DNA from: Pseudanabaena mucicola str. Chao 1806
GTDB lineage: Bacteria > Cyanobacteriota > Cyanobacteriia > Pseudanabaenales > Pseudanabaenaceae
NCBI RefSeq assembly: GCF_030323025.1
Contig: NZ_CP097329.1
Coordinates: forward strand, 81,001-145,000
Length of the DNA: 64,000 nucleotides
Direction: 5' to 3'
Part shown: positions 17,277 to 27,450 of the stretch, piece after piece
How the letters are laid out: each line of letters begins with the position of its first letter
Numbering within the stretch: position 1 is the stretch's first letter
The notes under the pieces: generated by a model
What the model was told of the DNA's origin: nothing
What the model saw: only the letters and a program-made list of their open reading frames with translations
The model's database searches: none
Position numbers and translations under genes: made by a program

Positions 17277-18545
17277 CTACGATTTATAAAATTTAAAAGT
17301 TTTGCACTCTAGAATTGATTGTACAAAAGTGATTGCCTCTGCTTTAGAACTGATCTTGCCCTCTACCTGAGCAATTTTGACACTTTCGAGAAATTCGCCA
17401 ATTTTGGGACTAGGTGTCATGCCTAACTCCTTACGCAGATCATCACCTGTAATTAATGTAATTGGATAGACGATCAAATCATTTGGATTGAGCCAACGCT
17501 CTAACCAAGGGCTAATCTGCTTTATCGTATAGCCACTGGCAAGAGCTAAAGTTGCTATTGCAGGGAAAAACTCTAGAGTTGATTGAAAAAATTTATATTG
17601 CCCCTTAGGGGTAGCATGATCGAGCAGGCTAATAAATTGAGGCAAGTATCTCAAAATACCAATTAACCATCGCTGCTCAGCACGACTTAATCCCAGAAAC
17701 TCAAGTGCAGTTGCACTATTGCTCAAAGCCGCTAATTTGACAATTACAATTGCTAAGCGATCACCTGCCAAATGTTTACTAAAAAATAATTCTAAATTAG
17801 GAAATAGGGATAACAAAATAGAGATAACTCCCTCAATCTCAGCAAATCTTGGCAAATTTAAATGCTGACTTGGTAGCCAATCCTCAAAAATATGATCGTC
17901 GATAGCTTCCAGCATATATCGACTACCATTGTTAATTGACAATAGATGCCCTAATTCTGTACATACCCGTTCTGCAGCCACTGATTTTAATCTTGGTGCA
18001 AGTTTGATCAAAACCTGACGCGTTAAAGCTTCGATCATAAAACCCAATTGTGCTGATTGCCGATATCCCCGCAAAATCCGTAAAGGATCTTCCGCCAAGT
18101 TCTCAGGAGCAACCATCCTAATTCTCTTTGCTGTTAAATCCCCAATTCCATCAAAAGGATCAATAAAATCTCCGCCCGCAAATAAACCATCACCAATCCC
18201 CAATGACCGATTACCAATTAATTGATGACATTCCATCGCGATCGCATTCATACAGAAATCACGCCGTCCTAAATCTTGCTCTAAACTACTTCCCATCTGT
18301 TGAGCAAAATCTGCCGTTCCATTCTTAAAAACAACCCTCGCAATTTTGCGCTCAGCATCTAGAACCACAAAGCCTGCTTTATATTTATGCGCGATCGCTT
18401 GAGCAACTTCCAAAGCACTCTCAGGTAATACAAAATCCAAATCAAGATATTTACCTTGACGATTCAATAGGCGATCGCGCACCCATCCCCCCACAAGATA
18501 TGTTGGTGTAGGCAAATCATCAAAATCAAAAGGAAACTGCTGCAA
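17277..18545 (-). CDS. CCA tRNA nucleotidyltransferase / poly(A) polymerase family
   Basis: This class II nucleotidyltransferase adds CCA, or part of it, to tRNA 3' ends. The 422-residue product opens with TYLVGGWVRDRLL, the catalytic aspartates in YLDLDFVLPE, RRDFCMNAIA and PFDGIGDLTAKRIRMV, then ILRGYRQSAQLGF and the helical body. Some cyanobacteria split CC- and A-addition between two enzymes, and the sequence alone does not tell me which activity this one has. It is convergent with ruvA. Confidence 0.85.
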   Translation of the reverse strand: MQQFPFDFDDLPTPTYLVGGWVRDRLLNRQGKYLDLDFVLPESALEVAQAIAHKYKAGFVVLDAERKIARVVFKNGTADFAQQMGSSLEQDLGRRDFCMNAIAMECHQLIGNRSLGIGDGLFAGGDFIDPFDGIGDLTAKRIRMVAPENLAEDPLRILRGYRQSAQLGFMIEALTRQVLIKLAPRLKSVAAERVCTELGHLLSINNGSRYMLEAIDDHIFEDWLPSQHLNLPRFAEIEGVISILLSLFPNLELFFSKHLAGDRLAIVIVKLAALSNSATALEFLGLSRAEQRWLIGILRYLPQFISLLDHATPKGQYKFFQSTLEFFPAIATLALASGYTIKQISPWLERWLNPNDLIVYPITLITGDDLRKELGMTPSPKIGEFLESVKIAQVEGKISSKAEAITFVQSILECKTFKFYKS

Positions 18546-18619
18546 AATTAATTTTTATTCCGCTTTGTATAGGGTTTTGATGGCTTAAGCTATGTTATCC
18601 GATAGCTATAATGTCTGGT

Positions 18620-18662
18620 ATAGCTTTGCGCTTTCAAAAATATTTCTGTACTACTCAAAGCC
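18620..18662. repeat. Half copy of the GCGCTTTGCGC hairpin repeat
   Basis: The segment AGCTTTGCGCTTTCAAAAATATTTCTGTACTACTCAAAGCCT, taken here by position, matches the right arm and right flank of the repeat at 11685-11747 and lacks the left arm. It lies in the 270-base spacer between cca and minE, which holds no gene. Confidence 0.65.
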
Positions 18663-18814
18663 TCAACAGGCTGTAAGTCAAGTCCCTAAAAACTACAGAA
18701 ACTATCTGATAGGAAGCCCAAAGTAACTAAGCCTCCCAGATTTTAAAAAGCACATTCGCAATAACTTCTGAAGCCCATCTTGAAAGCTGTAGATTCTTCA
18801 AACTCAAATTTCCC

Positions 18815-19405
18815 TCACTCTGAGACTTGGTTAGAGGCTTCTGAAGATTCCTCAGAGTCCGTCATATCGAATGATAGCTCTAGTTGATCGTTTACTTGTT
18901 GCTCTAGTTGTTCCGTCTCATTACTAATAGAATTTTCTACGGACTCACTGGAAGTACTTGAAACTTCATCCTCAATGACATCAGCACTCGAATGCTCTGA
19001 GGTAGTTTTTGGACTTTCTTTTGCCGCGATCGCATCAAGTGCCTCGTCTGCAAATTGAGCCATCTCTAAAGCTGATGGGTCTGTTTGCTCAGGATTAGTT
19101 ACCTCGCTCGGCTCATCAAAAAGTGCCACTAGATCAGGTAGTTCTTCGCGCACCATCCTAATGGGTAAATTGGCAATTAATGCAGTCATCCGTTTATCGG
19201 ACTCTAGACGAATATCGAGAGAACCCTCATCAAGCTCGACATATTTAGAGACAACACGCATAATTTCGTCACGCATGTTATCGAACACCTGTGGCTCGAT
19301 CGCAGCTCGATCATGGGCGAGGATAAACTTTAAACGCTGTTTGACTTGCGTTCCGCTAGTAACATTTTGGCGTTGAAAAAGGCGATCAAGCAGTGCTGAA
19401 ATCAT
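18815..19405 (-). CDS. minE: Cell division topological specificity factor MinE, with acidic C-terminal extension
   Basis: MinE drives MinCD oscillation by stimulating MinD ATPase. Residues 1-95 are a full MinE: QVKQRLKFILAHDRAAIEP (anti-MinCD helix) and IMRVVSKYVELDEGSLDIRLE (dimerisation strand). The family usually ends near 90-100 residues. Here about 100 more follow, very rich in Glu, Ser and Asp with almost no basic residues. The frame is intact and ends at one stop, so the extension appears real. It lies 8 bases after minD, in the order minC-minD-minE. Confidence 0.9.
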   Translation of the reverse strand: MISALLDRLFQRQNVTSGTQVKQRLKFILAHDRAAIEPQVFDNMRDEIMRVVSKYVELDEGSLDIRLESDKRMTALIANLPIRMVREELPDLVALFDEPSEVTNPEQTDPSALEMAQFADEALDAIAAKESPKTTSEHSSADVIEDEVSSTSSESVENSISNETEQLEQQVNDQLELSFDMTDSEESSEASNQVSE

Positions 19406-19413
19406 CTCAAACC

Positions 19414-20217
19414 TCAGTAATTCCCACTAATCCAGCTTGACAGACGAGCAAAGATTCCTTTGGGTGGAGATTCGAGTTGTAAAAACTCAACCTCATTACC
19501 TTCAAGTCGTTTTGCCACATTCATATAGGCAGTGCCTGCGAGTGAAGCTTTGTCTGACAACACCAATGGTTCCCCTTTATTAGTAGAAACAATCACCTGT
19601 TCGTCATCGGGTATTACGCCAATTAATTTAACTGACAAAATATCCAGCACATCTTCAACACTCATCATGTCGTTATTTTTTACCATAGATGGGCGAATTC
19701 GGTTTAAAATTAATTTAATATCCGTAATTCGATTGGCTTCTAAAAGTCCAACTACCCGATCTGCATCACGTACAGCCGAAATTTCAGGAGTCGTGACAAT
19801 AATGGCTTCTTTTGCCCCAGCGATCGCATTTTGAAAGCCTGACTCAATTCCTGCGGGACAATCGATCAAGACATAATCAAAATAGCGGCTTAAAACTTCC
19901 ACCAAAGCCTTCATATGCGCGGCTGTAATCGCCGTTTTATTACGAGTTTGTGGTGCTGCTAATAAGGACAGATTCGGCTGGCGCTTATCTTTGACTAGGG
20001 CTTGATCGAGTTTGCATTCTCGCGCAATCACCTCTAGGGCTGTATACACAATGCGATTTTCTAATCCCAATAGCAGATCGAGATTTCGCAAGCCAAAGTC
20101 AGCATCCACTAAAACCACTTTACGCCCAAGCTTAGCGATCGCCATGCCGAGATTTGCAGAAGATGTGGTCTTGCCGACACCACCTTTACCAGAGGTAACA
20201 ACGATAATGCGACTCAT
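19414..20217 (-). CDS. minD: Septum site-determining ATPase MinD
   Basis: MinD is a deviant-Walker ParA-type ATPase that recruits MinC to the membrane and responds to MinE. The 267-residue product starts with IIVVTSGKGGVGKTTSSANLG, then VLVDADFGLRNLDLLLG, and VLIDCPAGIESGF as Walker B. The tail GIFARLSSWISG is a plausible membrane-targeting amphipathic helix. It sits 8 bases before minE and 60 bases after minC. Confidence 0.96.
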   Translation of the reverse strand: MSRIIVVTSGKGGVGKTTSSANLGMAIAKLGRKVVLVDADFGLRNLDLLLGLENRIVYTALEVIARECKLDQALVKDKRQPNLSLLAAPQTRNKTAITAAHMKALVEVLSRYFDYVLIDCPAGIESGFQNAIAGAKEAIIVTTPEISAVRDADRVVGLLEANRITDIKLILNRIRPSMVKNNDMMSVEDVLDILSVKLIGVIPDDEQVIVSTNKGEPLVLSDKASLAGTAYMNVAKRLEGNEVEFLQLESPPKGIFARLSSWISGNY

Positions 20218-20277
20218 GTTTACAGATTACGATAGGTTACTATTTGATGGTTAATAGCGCTTTACGCGACTAAATAC

Positions 20278-21321
20278 TTATTTTTTAGAATAATCAACAG
20301 CTTGGACAATTTGGATCGCGGGTACTCCTTGTGTATTTACAAAAGCAACTTCAGGACAAAAATAAGTACTCGGACTCTCAACACGGGCAATCAAATTAGC
20401 GATTCTAATTTGGGTAGCCTCGAGGTGCAAAGCCATTACTACCGCTTGAGCATTGCCTTTAAGCCCTGCATGAGCCATACCTTTGAGTTTGCCCCATACA
20501 ATAATGTCACCTTCAGAAATTATCTCTGCACCAGCATTGACATCACCGAAGATAATAATACTGCCAGAATGACGAATTTCTGTACCAGATCTTACGGTCG
20601 CCTTAATGTAGAGGGGGTCATCTAGAGGAGCATCAGGAATCGGATTGAATCCTAATATTTCTCCGAAGATAGTTCCCTGCTCTACACAGAAGCCCATGCT
20701 TGCAGCATTAATTGCTGTCTGGCGGCGATTTGTCACCACACAATGTAGCAGCAATTGATGATTTTGTAATGACTCGGATAGTTCTTGGAGTTGGCGCGTA
20801 TCTAATAAGCGATCGCCTGCTTGCAAATACACCTGTGTGCGGGGCTTCCAGTCATGTCCACTTGCCGCCATTCTTTGTTCTAGCTGGGCAAGTAGCTCTT
20901 GCCAAGTTAAAACAAAGAATGGTGTTGCCGAAGTAATATCATTGCCATCTTTACTAGCACTTGTAACTGCTTGATCTGCATTAGTAACTTTATCAAGCGT
21001 GATACTTGTCTTGTTTTCGTTCGGAAATAACAGATTTAGCTTACCATCGAGGGTCTTAAATCTGACTTGAAAAATCTCTGGATCTCTATTCGACTCAGGT
21101 TGCGATTGCTTAGATGGTTTGATCGGAATAGGCTTAAGCTCCCCACCCTCGACATCCGCAAGAGTTAAAGGTGCAGGAATGTTGCCAATAGGTTCCTGAA
21201 AATCAGGAACAACAATCACTTCAGGCATCTCCGCAGATGACAAATCCCCTGCACCTGACTGGAGTTTGCTAGGCGACAGAGGATTAGTTCTCACGGCTAT
21301 ATTACGCTCATTTACATTCAT
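20278..21321 (-). CDS. minC: Septum site-determining protein MinC
   Basis: MinC blocks FtsZ polymerisation at wrong sites. The C-terminal MinC beta-helix domain is clear at about 235-340 (VRSGTEIRHSGSIIIFGDVNAGAEI, GDIIVWGKLKGMAHAGLKGN). A MinC N-domain-like segment lies at about 85-210. The first 80 residues form a proline-rich extension absent from E. coli MinC; such extensions occur in cyanobacterial MinC. It is transcribed after clpC with a hairpin between them. Confidence 0.9.
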   Translation of the reverse strand: MNVNERNIAVRTNPLSPSKLQSGAGDLSSAEMPEVIVVPDFQEPIGNIPAPLTLADVEGGELKPIPIKPSKQSQPESNRDPEIFQVRFKTLDGKLNLLFPNENKTSITLDKVTNADQAVTSASKDGNDITSATPFFVLTWQELLAQLEQRMAASGHDWKPRTQVYLQAGDRLLDTRQLQELSESLQNHQLLLHCVVTNRRQTAINAASMGFCVEQGTIFGEILGFNPIPDAPLDDPLYIKATVRSGTEIRHSGSIIIFGDVNAGAEIISEGDIIVWGKLKGMAHAGLKGNAQAVVMALHLEATQIRIANLIARVESPSTYFCPEVAFVNTQGVPAIQIVQAVDYSKK

Positions 21322-21358
21322 GAAGCTTTGGTAAAGCTAAAAATCTAAAGATCACGAA

Positions 21359-21380
21359 ACAAGGGGTCTAAGCCCCTTGT
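21359..21380. terminator. Hairpin between clpC and minC
   Basis: Eight-base arms ACAAGGGG/CCCCTTGT around TCTAAG, 6 bases beyond the clpC stop. It is the same stem type as the palindrome at 5632-5649 and may reduce read-through from clpC into the min genes. No long T-run follows. Confidence 0.5.
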
Positions 21381-21385
21381 CGATT

Positions 21386-23875
21386 CTAAGCTGAAGGCAA
21401 TAGCTGGAGGTTGATATCAGAACCACTTAAAGCTTCTTGTTCAATGACTTTGACCTTGCCATCATCATCAACATCTACCTGTACCGATGCACCCTCACGG
21501 ACTTTACCCGTCAAGATCTCTTCAGCAAGAGAATCTTCGAGCAAGCGCATGATCGCTCGACGTAGTGGACGTGCGCCATAGCTGGGATTATAGCCTTCTT
21601 GGACTAACAGATCCTTGAAGCGCTCAGTCACGGTCAGAACAATGTTCTTGTCAAGCATCCGCTTGAAGAACTCGTTGAGCATGAGATCAGCGATCTCCTT
21701 GACTTCGGGCTTGGTCAACTGACGGAAGACAATGATTTCATCAAGACGGTTGAGGAACTCTGGACGGAAGTACTGCTTCAGTTCTTCGTTAACTAGGGAG
21801 CGAATGCGGGTATAAAGCGCATCCTCTTGGCTAGCCGCGAAGTCAAAGCCGAGTCCACCACCTCCCTTTTCAATGACCTTAGAACCAACGTTAGAGGTCA
21901 TGATCAGCAGGGTGTTCTTGAAGTCAACGGTGCGCCCCTTCGAGTCAGTTAGGCGACCATCTTCAAGGACTTGCAACAGCAAGTTGAAGACATCGGGGTG
22001 AGCCTTTTCGATTTCGTCGAACAGTACGACGGTGTAGGGACGACGACGGACGGCTTCGGTAAGCTGACCACCTTCGTTGTAGCCGACATATCCAGGAGGT
22101 GAACCGATCAGCTTGGATACGGTGTGACGCTCCATATATTCGGACATGTCAAGGCGGATCATTGCCTCTTCAGAACCGAAGAAATAGGATGCAAGTGCCT
22201 TGGTTAGCTCAGTCTTACCAACGCCTGTTGGACCAGAGAAGATAAAGCTAGCGATCGGGCGGTTCGGACTCTTCAGACCGACACGGGCGCGACGGATTGC
22301 ACGGGAAATTGCTTTAACTGCTTCATCCTGACCGATGACACGGCTATGCAGGGTTTCTTCCATCTGCATGAGCTTGACGGACTCTGATTCGGTGATCTTG
22401 AGGACGGGTACGCCAGTCCAAGAACTGACGATATAAGCGATGTCCTCTTCGGTGACACGAATTTCAGGAGCATCTTCGGTAGGAGTTTCGGTTTTCTTAG
22501 TTTGGCTAAGGGCGCGAATTTGTTGCTTGAGGTCGATTTCCTTATCACGCAATTCTGCTGCTTTGTCAAAGTCTTGCTTGCGAACGGCATCATCCTTATC
22601 TTTGAGGGTTTGACGCAATTCTTTATCAAGGTCTTTGGCGGCAGGAGGCAACTGCGAGTTAATCAGGCGTACGCGAGAACCCGCTTCGTCGATCAAGTCG
22701 ATCGCTTTGTCAGGTAAGAAGCGATCACTGATGTAGCGATCAGACAATCTTGCGGCGGCAACAAGGGCTTCGTCGTCGATCTTGAGCTTGTGGTGTTCTT
22801 CGTAACGCTGACGCAAACCGATTAAGATTTCGATGGTTTCTTCAACGCTAGGCTCACCGACCATGACGGGTTGGAATCGGCGTTCAAGGGCGGCATCACG
22901 CTCAATGTGCTTACGATATTCGTCAAGGGTGGTTGCGCCGATGCATTGCAATTCGCCACGAGCGAGAGCAGGCTTCAAGATATTGGCGGCATCGATCGCG
23001 CCTTCGGCAGCACCAGCACCGATCAAGGTATGGACTTCATCAATTACCAAGATCACATTGCCAGCCGTGCGGATTTCTTCCATGATTTTCTTGAGGCGTT
23101 CCTCAAATTCACCACGGTATTTTGTACCCGCAACGAGCAAGCCGATATCGAGGGTGACAACCCGCTTTTCTTGCAAAATATCGGGGATGTCACTGTTGGA
23201 GATGCGCTGTGCCAAACCTTCAGCGATCGCGGTTTTACCCACACCTGGTTCACCGATCAAAACAGGATTGTTTTTGGTGCGGCGACCGAGGATCTGGATT
23301 ACTCGTTCAATTTCTTTTTCACGACCCACAACAGGATCGAGTTTGCCATCTTGGGCTAGCTGAGTCAGATTCGAGCCAAATTCGTCAAGGGTAGGCGTTT
23401 TGGTTCGCCCCGATGATCCGCCACCTGCGGATACTTCGGCAGTCTCACCGAGCATTCTGATGACTTGGGTGCGAACCTTGGAGAGATCCACCCCGAGATT
23501 TTCTAAAACTCTCGCGGCAACACCTTCGCCTTCGCGAATCAGTCCTAGCAATAAATGCTCAGTACCGATATAGTTGTGTCCTAACTGGCGGGCTTCTTCT
23601 AACGACAACTCTAGGACTCTTTTGGCGCGAGGCGTGAAAGGTATTTCAACTGCGACAAAACCAGAGCCGCGTCCGATGATTTTCTCAACCTCGATGCGGG
23701 CATCTTTGAGGTTGACACCCATGGACTTAAGTACTTTGGCGGCAACGCCAGTTCCTTCTCCGATTAGACCCAATAGGATTTGCTCTGTGCCGACAAAGTT
23801 ATGACCGAGGCGGCGAGCTTCCTCTTGAGCCAGCATGATGACTTTAATTGCTTTTTCTGTAAAGCGTTCAAACAT
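21386..23875 (-). CDS. clpC: ATP-dependent Clp protease ATP-binding subunit ClpC
   Basis: ClpC is the Hsp100 unfoldase that feeds ClpP. The 829-residue product has two N-terminal Clp repeats ([41 protein letters not shown]), AAA1 with [10 protein letters not shown], a UVR-type middle region ([20 protein letters not shown]), AAA2 with [14 protein letters not shown], and a C-terminal D2-small domain. Length and order match cyanobacterial and plastid ClpC. Its upstream region borders the transposon scar at 24 kb. Confidence 0.97.
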   Translation of the reverse strand: MFERFTEKAIKVIMLAQEEARRLGHNFVGTEQILLGLIGEGTGVAAKVLKSMGVNLKDARIEVEKIIGRGSGFVAVEIPFTPRAKRVLELSLEEARQLGHNYIGTEHLLLGLIREGEGVAARVLENLGVDLSKVRTQVIRMLGETAEVSAGGGSSGRTKTPTLDEFGSNLTQLAQDGKLDPVVGREKEIERVIQILGRRTKNNPVLIGEPGVGKTAIAEGLAQRISNSDIPDILQEKRVVTLDIGLLVAGTKYRGEFEERLKKIMEEIRTAGNVILVIDEVHTLIGAGAAEGAIDAANILKPALARGELQCIGATTLDEYRKHIERDAALERRFQPVMVGEPSVEETIEILIGLRQRYEEHHKLKIDDEALVAAARLSDRYISDRFLPDKAIDLIDEAGSRVRLINSQLPPAAKDLDKELRQTLKDKDDAVRKQDFDKAAELRDKEIDLKQQIRALSQTKKTETPTEDAPEIRVTEEDIAYIVSSWTGVPVLKITESESVKLMQMEETLHSRVIGQDEAVKAISRAIRRARVGLKSPNRPIASFIFSGPTGVGKTELTKALASYFFGSEEAMIRLDMSEYMERHTVSKLIGSPPGYVGYNEGGQLTEAVRRRPYTVVLFDEIEKAHPDVFNLLLQVLEDGRLTDSKGRTVDFKNTLLIMTSNVGSKVIEKGGGGLGFDFAASQEDALYTRIRSLVNEELKQYFRPEFLNRLDEIIVFRQLTKPEVKEIADLMLNEFFKRMLDKNIVLTVTERFKDLLVQEGYNPSYGARPLRRAIMRLLEDSLAEEILTGKVREGASVQVDVDDDGKVKVIEQEALSGSDINLQLLPSA

Positions 23876-23999
23876 GGCGTTTCCCCATACTTTGCTGCGT
23901 TCTGGTTAAAGTTAATACTAGCACAGCATTAGCAGCATTCTGTGTGTACGGCTTTCACTCCTTTTTACCCAAATTGTTAAGATCCCTCTTAAGAGACTG

Positions 24000-24524
24000 T
24001 CAAGCAAAGTGTGTAAAGTCTAGAAGCTAGAGATGAAGGCGATCCTCGAAGAGGATAGCAAATCGATCGAGAGCATGTTTCCAGTCACGAATGGGCATAG
24101 TCCATTTCTTAGAAATATTCCGCATTGCCAAATAAACTAGCTTGAAAGCAGCCTCGTCGGAAGGAAAAATCTGCTGAGATTTAATCACCTTACGCAAACT
24201 GCTATTCATCGACTCAATCGCATTGGTGGTGTAAATTGCTCTGCGAATCTCGGACGGAAAAGCAAAGAATGGGATAATATGTGCCCAATGATTGCGCCAA
24301 GACTTGGAGATCGAGGGATATTGTTTGTCCCATTTTTCAGCAAACAACTCAAGGTTAAACTCTGCCTCCGATGCGGTCGCCGCAGCATAAATTGCGTAGA
24401 GATCAGCACAAACTCGGGGGACTGCAATTTCAGCTACGCCAAAGTTGCCTTGGAGCTTTTTCTGGCTATAGCCGTTGCGACTGTTGGTTTGTCCTTCTGG
24501 TCTCAGTTCAGAAGGAATTGACAC
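24000..24524 (-). pseudogene. IS256/Mutator-family transposase remnant
   Basis: The frame 24027-24524 joins an N-terminal motif NSRNGYSQKKLQGNFGVAEIAVPR directly to the C-terminal third (DLYAIYAAATASEAEF, RRAIYTTNAIESMNSSLRK, RDWKHALDRFAILFEDR). The middle third, with two of the three catalytic acids, is deleted. The first ten residues are not transposase-like and come from the abutting IS5-type sequence. The element's terminal sequence GACTGTCAAGCAAAGTGTG lies at 23995-24013. Confidence 0.8.
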
Positions 24525-24909
24525 TGAAATCGCTCAAGTTTCCGCAGATGGAGCCTATGACCATCGCCATTGTTATGATGAGATTGCTCAACATGGTGCT
24601 AAAGCCGTGATTCCTCCCCGCAAAGATGCCAAAATCTGGCAGCATGGCAATACCAGTGCACCACCCCATCCCCGTGACCAAAATCTCCGCTATATCCGCA
24701 AACATGGGCGTAAAAAATGGAAACGTGACTCAGTTTATCATCGACGGTCTTTGGCAGAAACTACGATGTTTCGTTTCAAAAAAATCTTTGGTGGTACTCT
24801 ATGTTCTCGTAAATTTGACAATCAGGCGGTTGAGTTGTTCATCAAGTGTACTACGCTCAATCGCATGATTCAACTCGCTAAACCTCTCTCTTATCCTGTT
24901 GATCCTTAA
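24525..24909 (+). pseudogene. IS5-family transposase C-terminal remnant
   Basis: From about 24520 the plus strand encodes the last third of an IS5-type DDE transposase: VSADGAYDHRHCYDEIAQHG with the second Asp, then RKHGRKKWKRDSVYHRRS and SLAETTMFRFKKIFGG with the Glu, ending at 24909. The N-terminal part and first Asp are gone, replaced by the oppositely oriented IS256 remnant. The two relics share an abrupt junction near 24490-24525. Confidence 0.75.
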
Positions 24910-24949
24910 TTATCTATCCTAATATTCCCTATCTTTTCTCTTCTTTTTA

Positions 24950-25144
24950 TTCACGCAACAAAGCCCTTCACAAACCCAAAATCAGCTATCTGTTTTATCC
25001 CGACTTTGAGCGAGATCCCCATCCAAAGATGCAAGCTTCAATGCAAATCGACCTGAGAGATTTGCAGGTTCGTTATCGTGACTATCTAAACTCCGATAAT
25101 CCCCCGTACTTCATTGTAAAGATGCTTATATTCTTCCTGACTAA
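24950..25144 (+). pseudogene. Gene remnant resembling a DNA phosphorothioation-associated methyltransferase C-terminal segment
   Basis: The plus frame reads KPKISYLFYPDFERDPHPKM, then MQIDLRDLQVRYRDYLNSD and NPP. At the C-run near 25101-25105 one base seems lost; in the next frame VLHCKDAYILPD and a stop follow. From memory, the order (K-P-K, L-x-Y-P-x-F, D-P-H-P, V-x-Y-R-D-Y, N-P-P-x-L-H) resembles the putative methyltransferase linked to Dnd phosphorothioation clusters. No start codon or rest of the gene is present. The assignment needs a homology search. Confidence 0.4.
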
Positions 25145-25236
25145 TAACTGTACGCAAACAAACAAATTTATTAGGTTTGATGTAGATATAGTGATGGCGA
25201 AGCCATCGCTATATCTACTCGACGCTTAAGTCCCAT

Positions 25237-27450
25237 TTATTGTTTAGCAACTTTAATGGCAGTTACTTCTGAATCTGGTTCAAGATCTTCTTCATGTCCT
25301 TTGGGATTGAGATAATACTGATCATAATATCCATAGTGGTATTCACTATCCGAAGAACCAATCATATTAATCAATAAACCAGACACATTTGCTCTTGCGA
25401 TTCCCAAGACTTCTAAAGCACGAGCGATACCTCCTCTCGTAGAACGATTAATTGCAGCAACTAGAATAAATGTATCCACCTTAGAAGTTAAACATTGAGC
25501 ATCAGTTATCCCAATCACAGGTGGAGTGTCTACTAATACATAGTCATAGGCTTGTCGCCATTCCTGCAAAAGTGCAGTCATCTTTGTTGATTCCAATAAC
25601 AACATGGGATTTGGCGGTAGTGAGCCTGATGCTAAAATATGCAAATTACCCTTATCATCTGCAATCTGGACTAGATCCTGCCAAGGGCTTGGTGTCGCGA
25701 GAGCCGTTGATAAACCAAACTTATTACTTAACTTGGATAATTTATGAACAGTCGGCTTCCGCATATCTGCATCCACTAAGAGCACCTTATATCCTAGCGC
25801 TGCTAAAATTGTTGCTAAATTATAGGTCAATGTACTCTTACCCTCAGATGGTACTGATGAGGTAAAAGCTATTACCTTCATCGTATTATCAGTACCTAAA
25901 TAGCGAAGATTTAAAGCTAGTGAACTCAATGCTTCTTTAAAAGCATAGTAACTGCTAGTTGGCAAAATTCCCTGACTTACCATTGCACTTAAAGAAGCTA
26001 CTTCAGTCAAAGGAACTGAAGCCAGCAAGGGAATATCAATGATTTCCTTGACTTCCTCAACCTCACGAATCCTTTGATCGAGGCGATTAAATAGCAATGC
26101 ACACAAGATGCCTAAGGTTAATCCAATGAAAGTGCCAGCAATTAAACTTTTCTCAATATCAGGTGATGATGGTCGGGTAGGAATCAGAGGTGGTTCTAAA
26201 ATTCTCCATGAGGAGATCTCTTGAGCTTCGGAAATCCTCAATTCCTCCAATTTTTCAGTTAATTTTTGATAAGTAGACGTATCTAAAGCTAATTTTCTTT
26301 GGATTTCTATATACTTTTGTTGTATTTGGGGAATTTGTGAAAAAGCCTTAGCAACTTCAGCCTGAGCACCTCTAATACTTTCTAACTGAGCCTGATTCAC
26401 TGCCAGAGATGTCTGGGCTTCAAATAACTGAGTGGCTAAAGTTTGTTGTATGGGACTATTCGGCTCATTGGTAATGTTGGTACCTCTAGTGCCAACTACT
26501 GACTGAGCACGAATTTCCAATAGTTTATAGAGTTCATCACGACGATCCTTGAGAGCTTGAACCGTAGGATGATCTTCACGAAATCTTGTCCGCTCTAGAA
26601 AATAGTTAGTTTCAACTTCTCGGAATTGCTTAACTAGTGACTGATAGGGAGTATCTTGTTGTAAAATCACGCCACTAATTGCAGCATCTGGGGATTTACC
26701 AACTTGGCGGCTAAGAGATTTATATTGTTGTTGGGTTTGTGCAATCTTAATTTGCAGTTCTTGAGCTTGAACCTCTAAAGCCTCACGCATTTTAAAAACT
26801 GCAGCCGCATAGGTTTCAGGATCGACAATGTTATAGGTTTTACGAAATCGGGTGACAGCAAGGGCGGACTTGTCAAGTTGCTGTTTGACTTGCGGTAATT
26901 TATCCTGAATAAACTTAATCGCAGTACTGGATTTAGTCCGTCGATCTTTTAAGCTATATTCGACATAGGTTTGAGCTAAAGCATTGAGAACTTCACGTGC
27001 ACGTTTTGGATCGCTATCAGTATAGTTAAGCCGCAAAATCAAAGCGTCTTTTTCAGGACGAATTTCTAAGCCGCTCATAATCGTCCCAGCATCGATATCT
27101 TTGACTGTGCTACTAGCAGAGGACTGTTTTATCTTGGTAACAGCGACTTCGATTAGAGGTCGGCTTCGGAGAATACCAATTTCTGTACCAAGATTAATTA
27201 ATGAGCTACCCGGTAAACCAGGAACTTGAATATCAGATATAGAGATCGTAGAGTTATTAATTAGAAGAGATGCACTGGATCGATATTGGGGAGTTCTGGT
27301 AAATGTATAGTAAGCATTGCCAACAAATACACTGGCAGAAACAGCTACGATGACAATCCAACGTTTGCGTAGTACTCGGAAGAATTTGGCAAGTTTAAAC
27401 GAATCATCGACATACTTGCCTGCGTAGGTCGCTTTAGGATATTCAGTCAT
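25237..27450 (-). CDS. Wzc-like polysaccharide co-polymerase with bacterial tyrosine kinase domain
   Basis: The 737-residue product controls chain length and export of extracellular polysaccharide in the inner membrane. It has a Wzz domain with TM1 near 30-50, a long periplasmic coiled-coil region (about 170-410), TM2 near 440-460 (IAGTFIGLTLGILCALLF), then a BY-kinase domain with Walker A SVPSEGKSTLTYNL near 530, Walker A' VLLVDADMRKPTVH and Walker B VLVDTPPVIG. The C-terminus has a tyrosine cluster (EYHYGYYDQYY) for autophosphorylation. No glycosyltransferase or wza gene is adjacent. Confidence 0.9.
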   Translation of the reverse strand: MTEYPKATYAGKYVDDSFKLAKFFRVLRKRWIVIVAVSASVFVGNAYYTFTRTPQYRSSASLLINNSTISISDIQVPGLPGSSLINLGTEIGILRSRPLIEVAVTKIKQSSASSTVKDIDAGTIMSGLEIRPEKDALILRLNYTDSDPKRAREVLNALAQTYVEYSLKDRRTKSSTAIKFIQDKLPQVKQQLDKSALAVTRFRKTYNIVDPETYAAAVFKMREALEVQAQELQIKIAQTQQQYKSLSRQVGKSPDAAISGVILQQDTPYQSLVKQFREVETNYFLERTRFREDHPTVQALKDRRDELYKLLEIRAQSVVGTRGTNITNEPNSPIQQTLATQLFEAQTSLAVNQAQLESIRGAQAEVAKAFSQIPQIQQKYIEIQRKLALDTSTYQKLTEKLEELRISEAQEISSWRILEPPLIPTRPSSPDIEKSLIAGTFIGLTLGILCALLFNRLDQRIREVEEVKEIIDIPLLASVPLTEVASLSAMVSQGILPTSSYYAFKEALSSLALNLRYLGTDNTMKVIAFTSSVPSEGKSTLTYNLATILAALGYKVLLVDADMRKPTVHKLSKLSNKFGLSTALATPSPWQDLVQIADDKGNLHILASGSLPPNPMLLLESTKMTALLQEWRQAYDYVLVDTPPVIGITDAQCLTSKVDTFILVAAINRSTRGGIARALEVLGIARANVSGLLINMIGSSDSEYHYGYYDQYYLNPKGHEEDLEPDSEVTAIKVAKQ

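Noticed and set aside
22833..23363. Long plus-strand frames opposite clpC
   Set aside because: They are shadows caused by the codon bias of clpC; no start signals or family motifs.
25029..25229. Small gene of 66 codons
   Set aside because: It is the tail of the frameshifted remnant at 24950-25144 read past the frameshift into spacer sequence.
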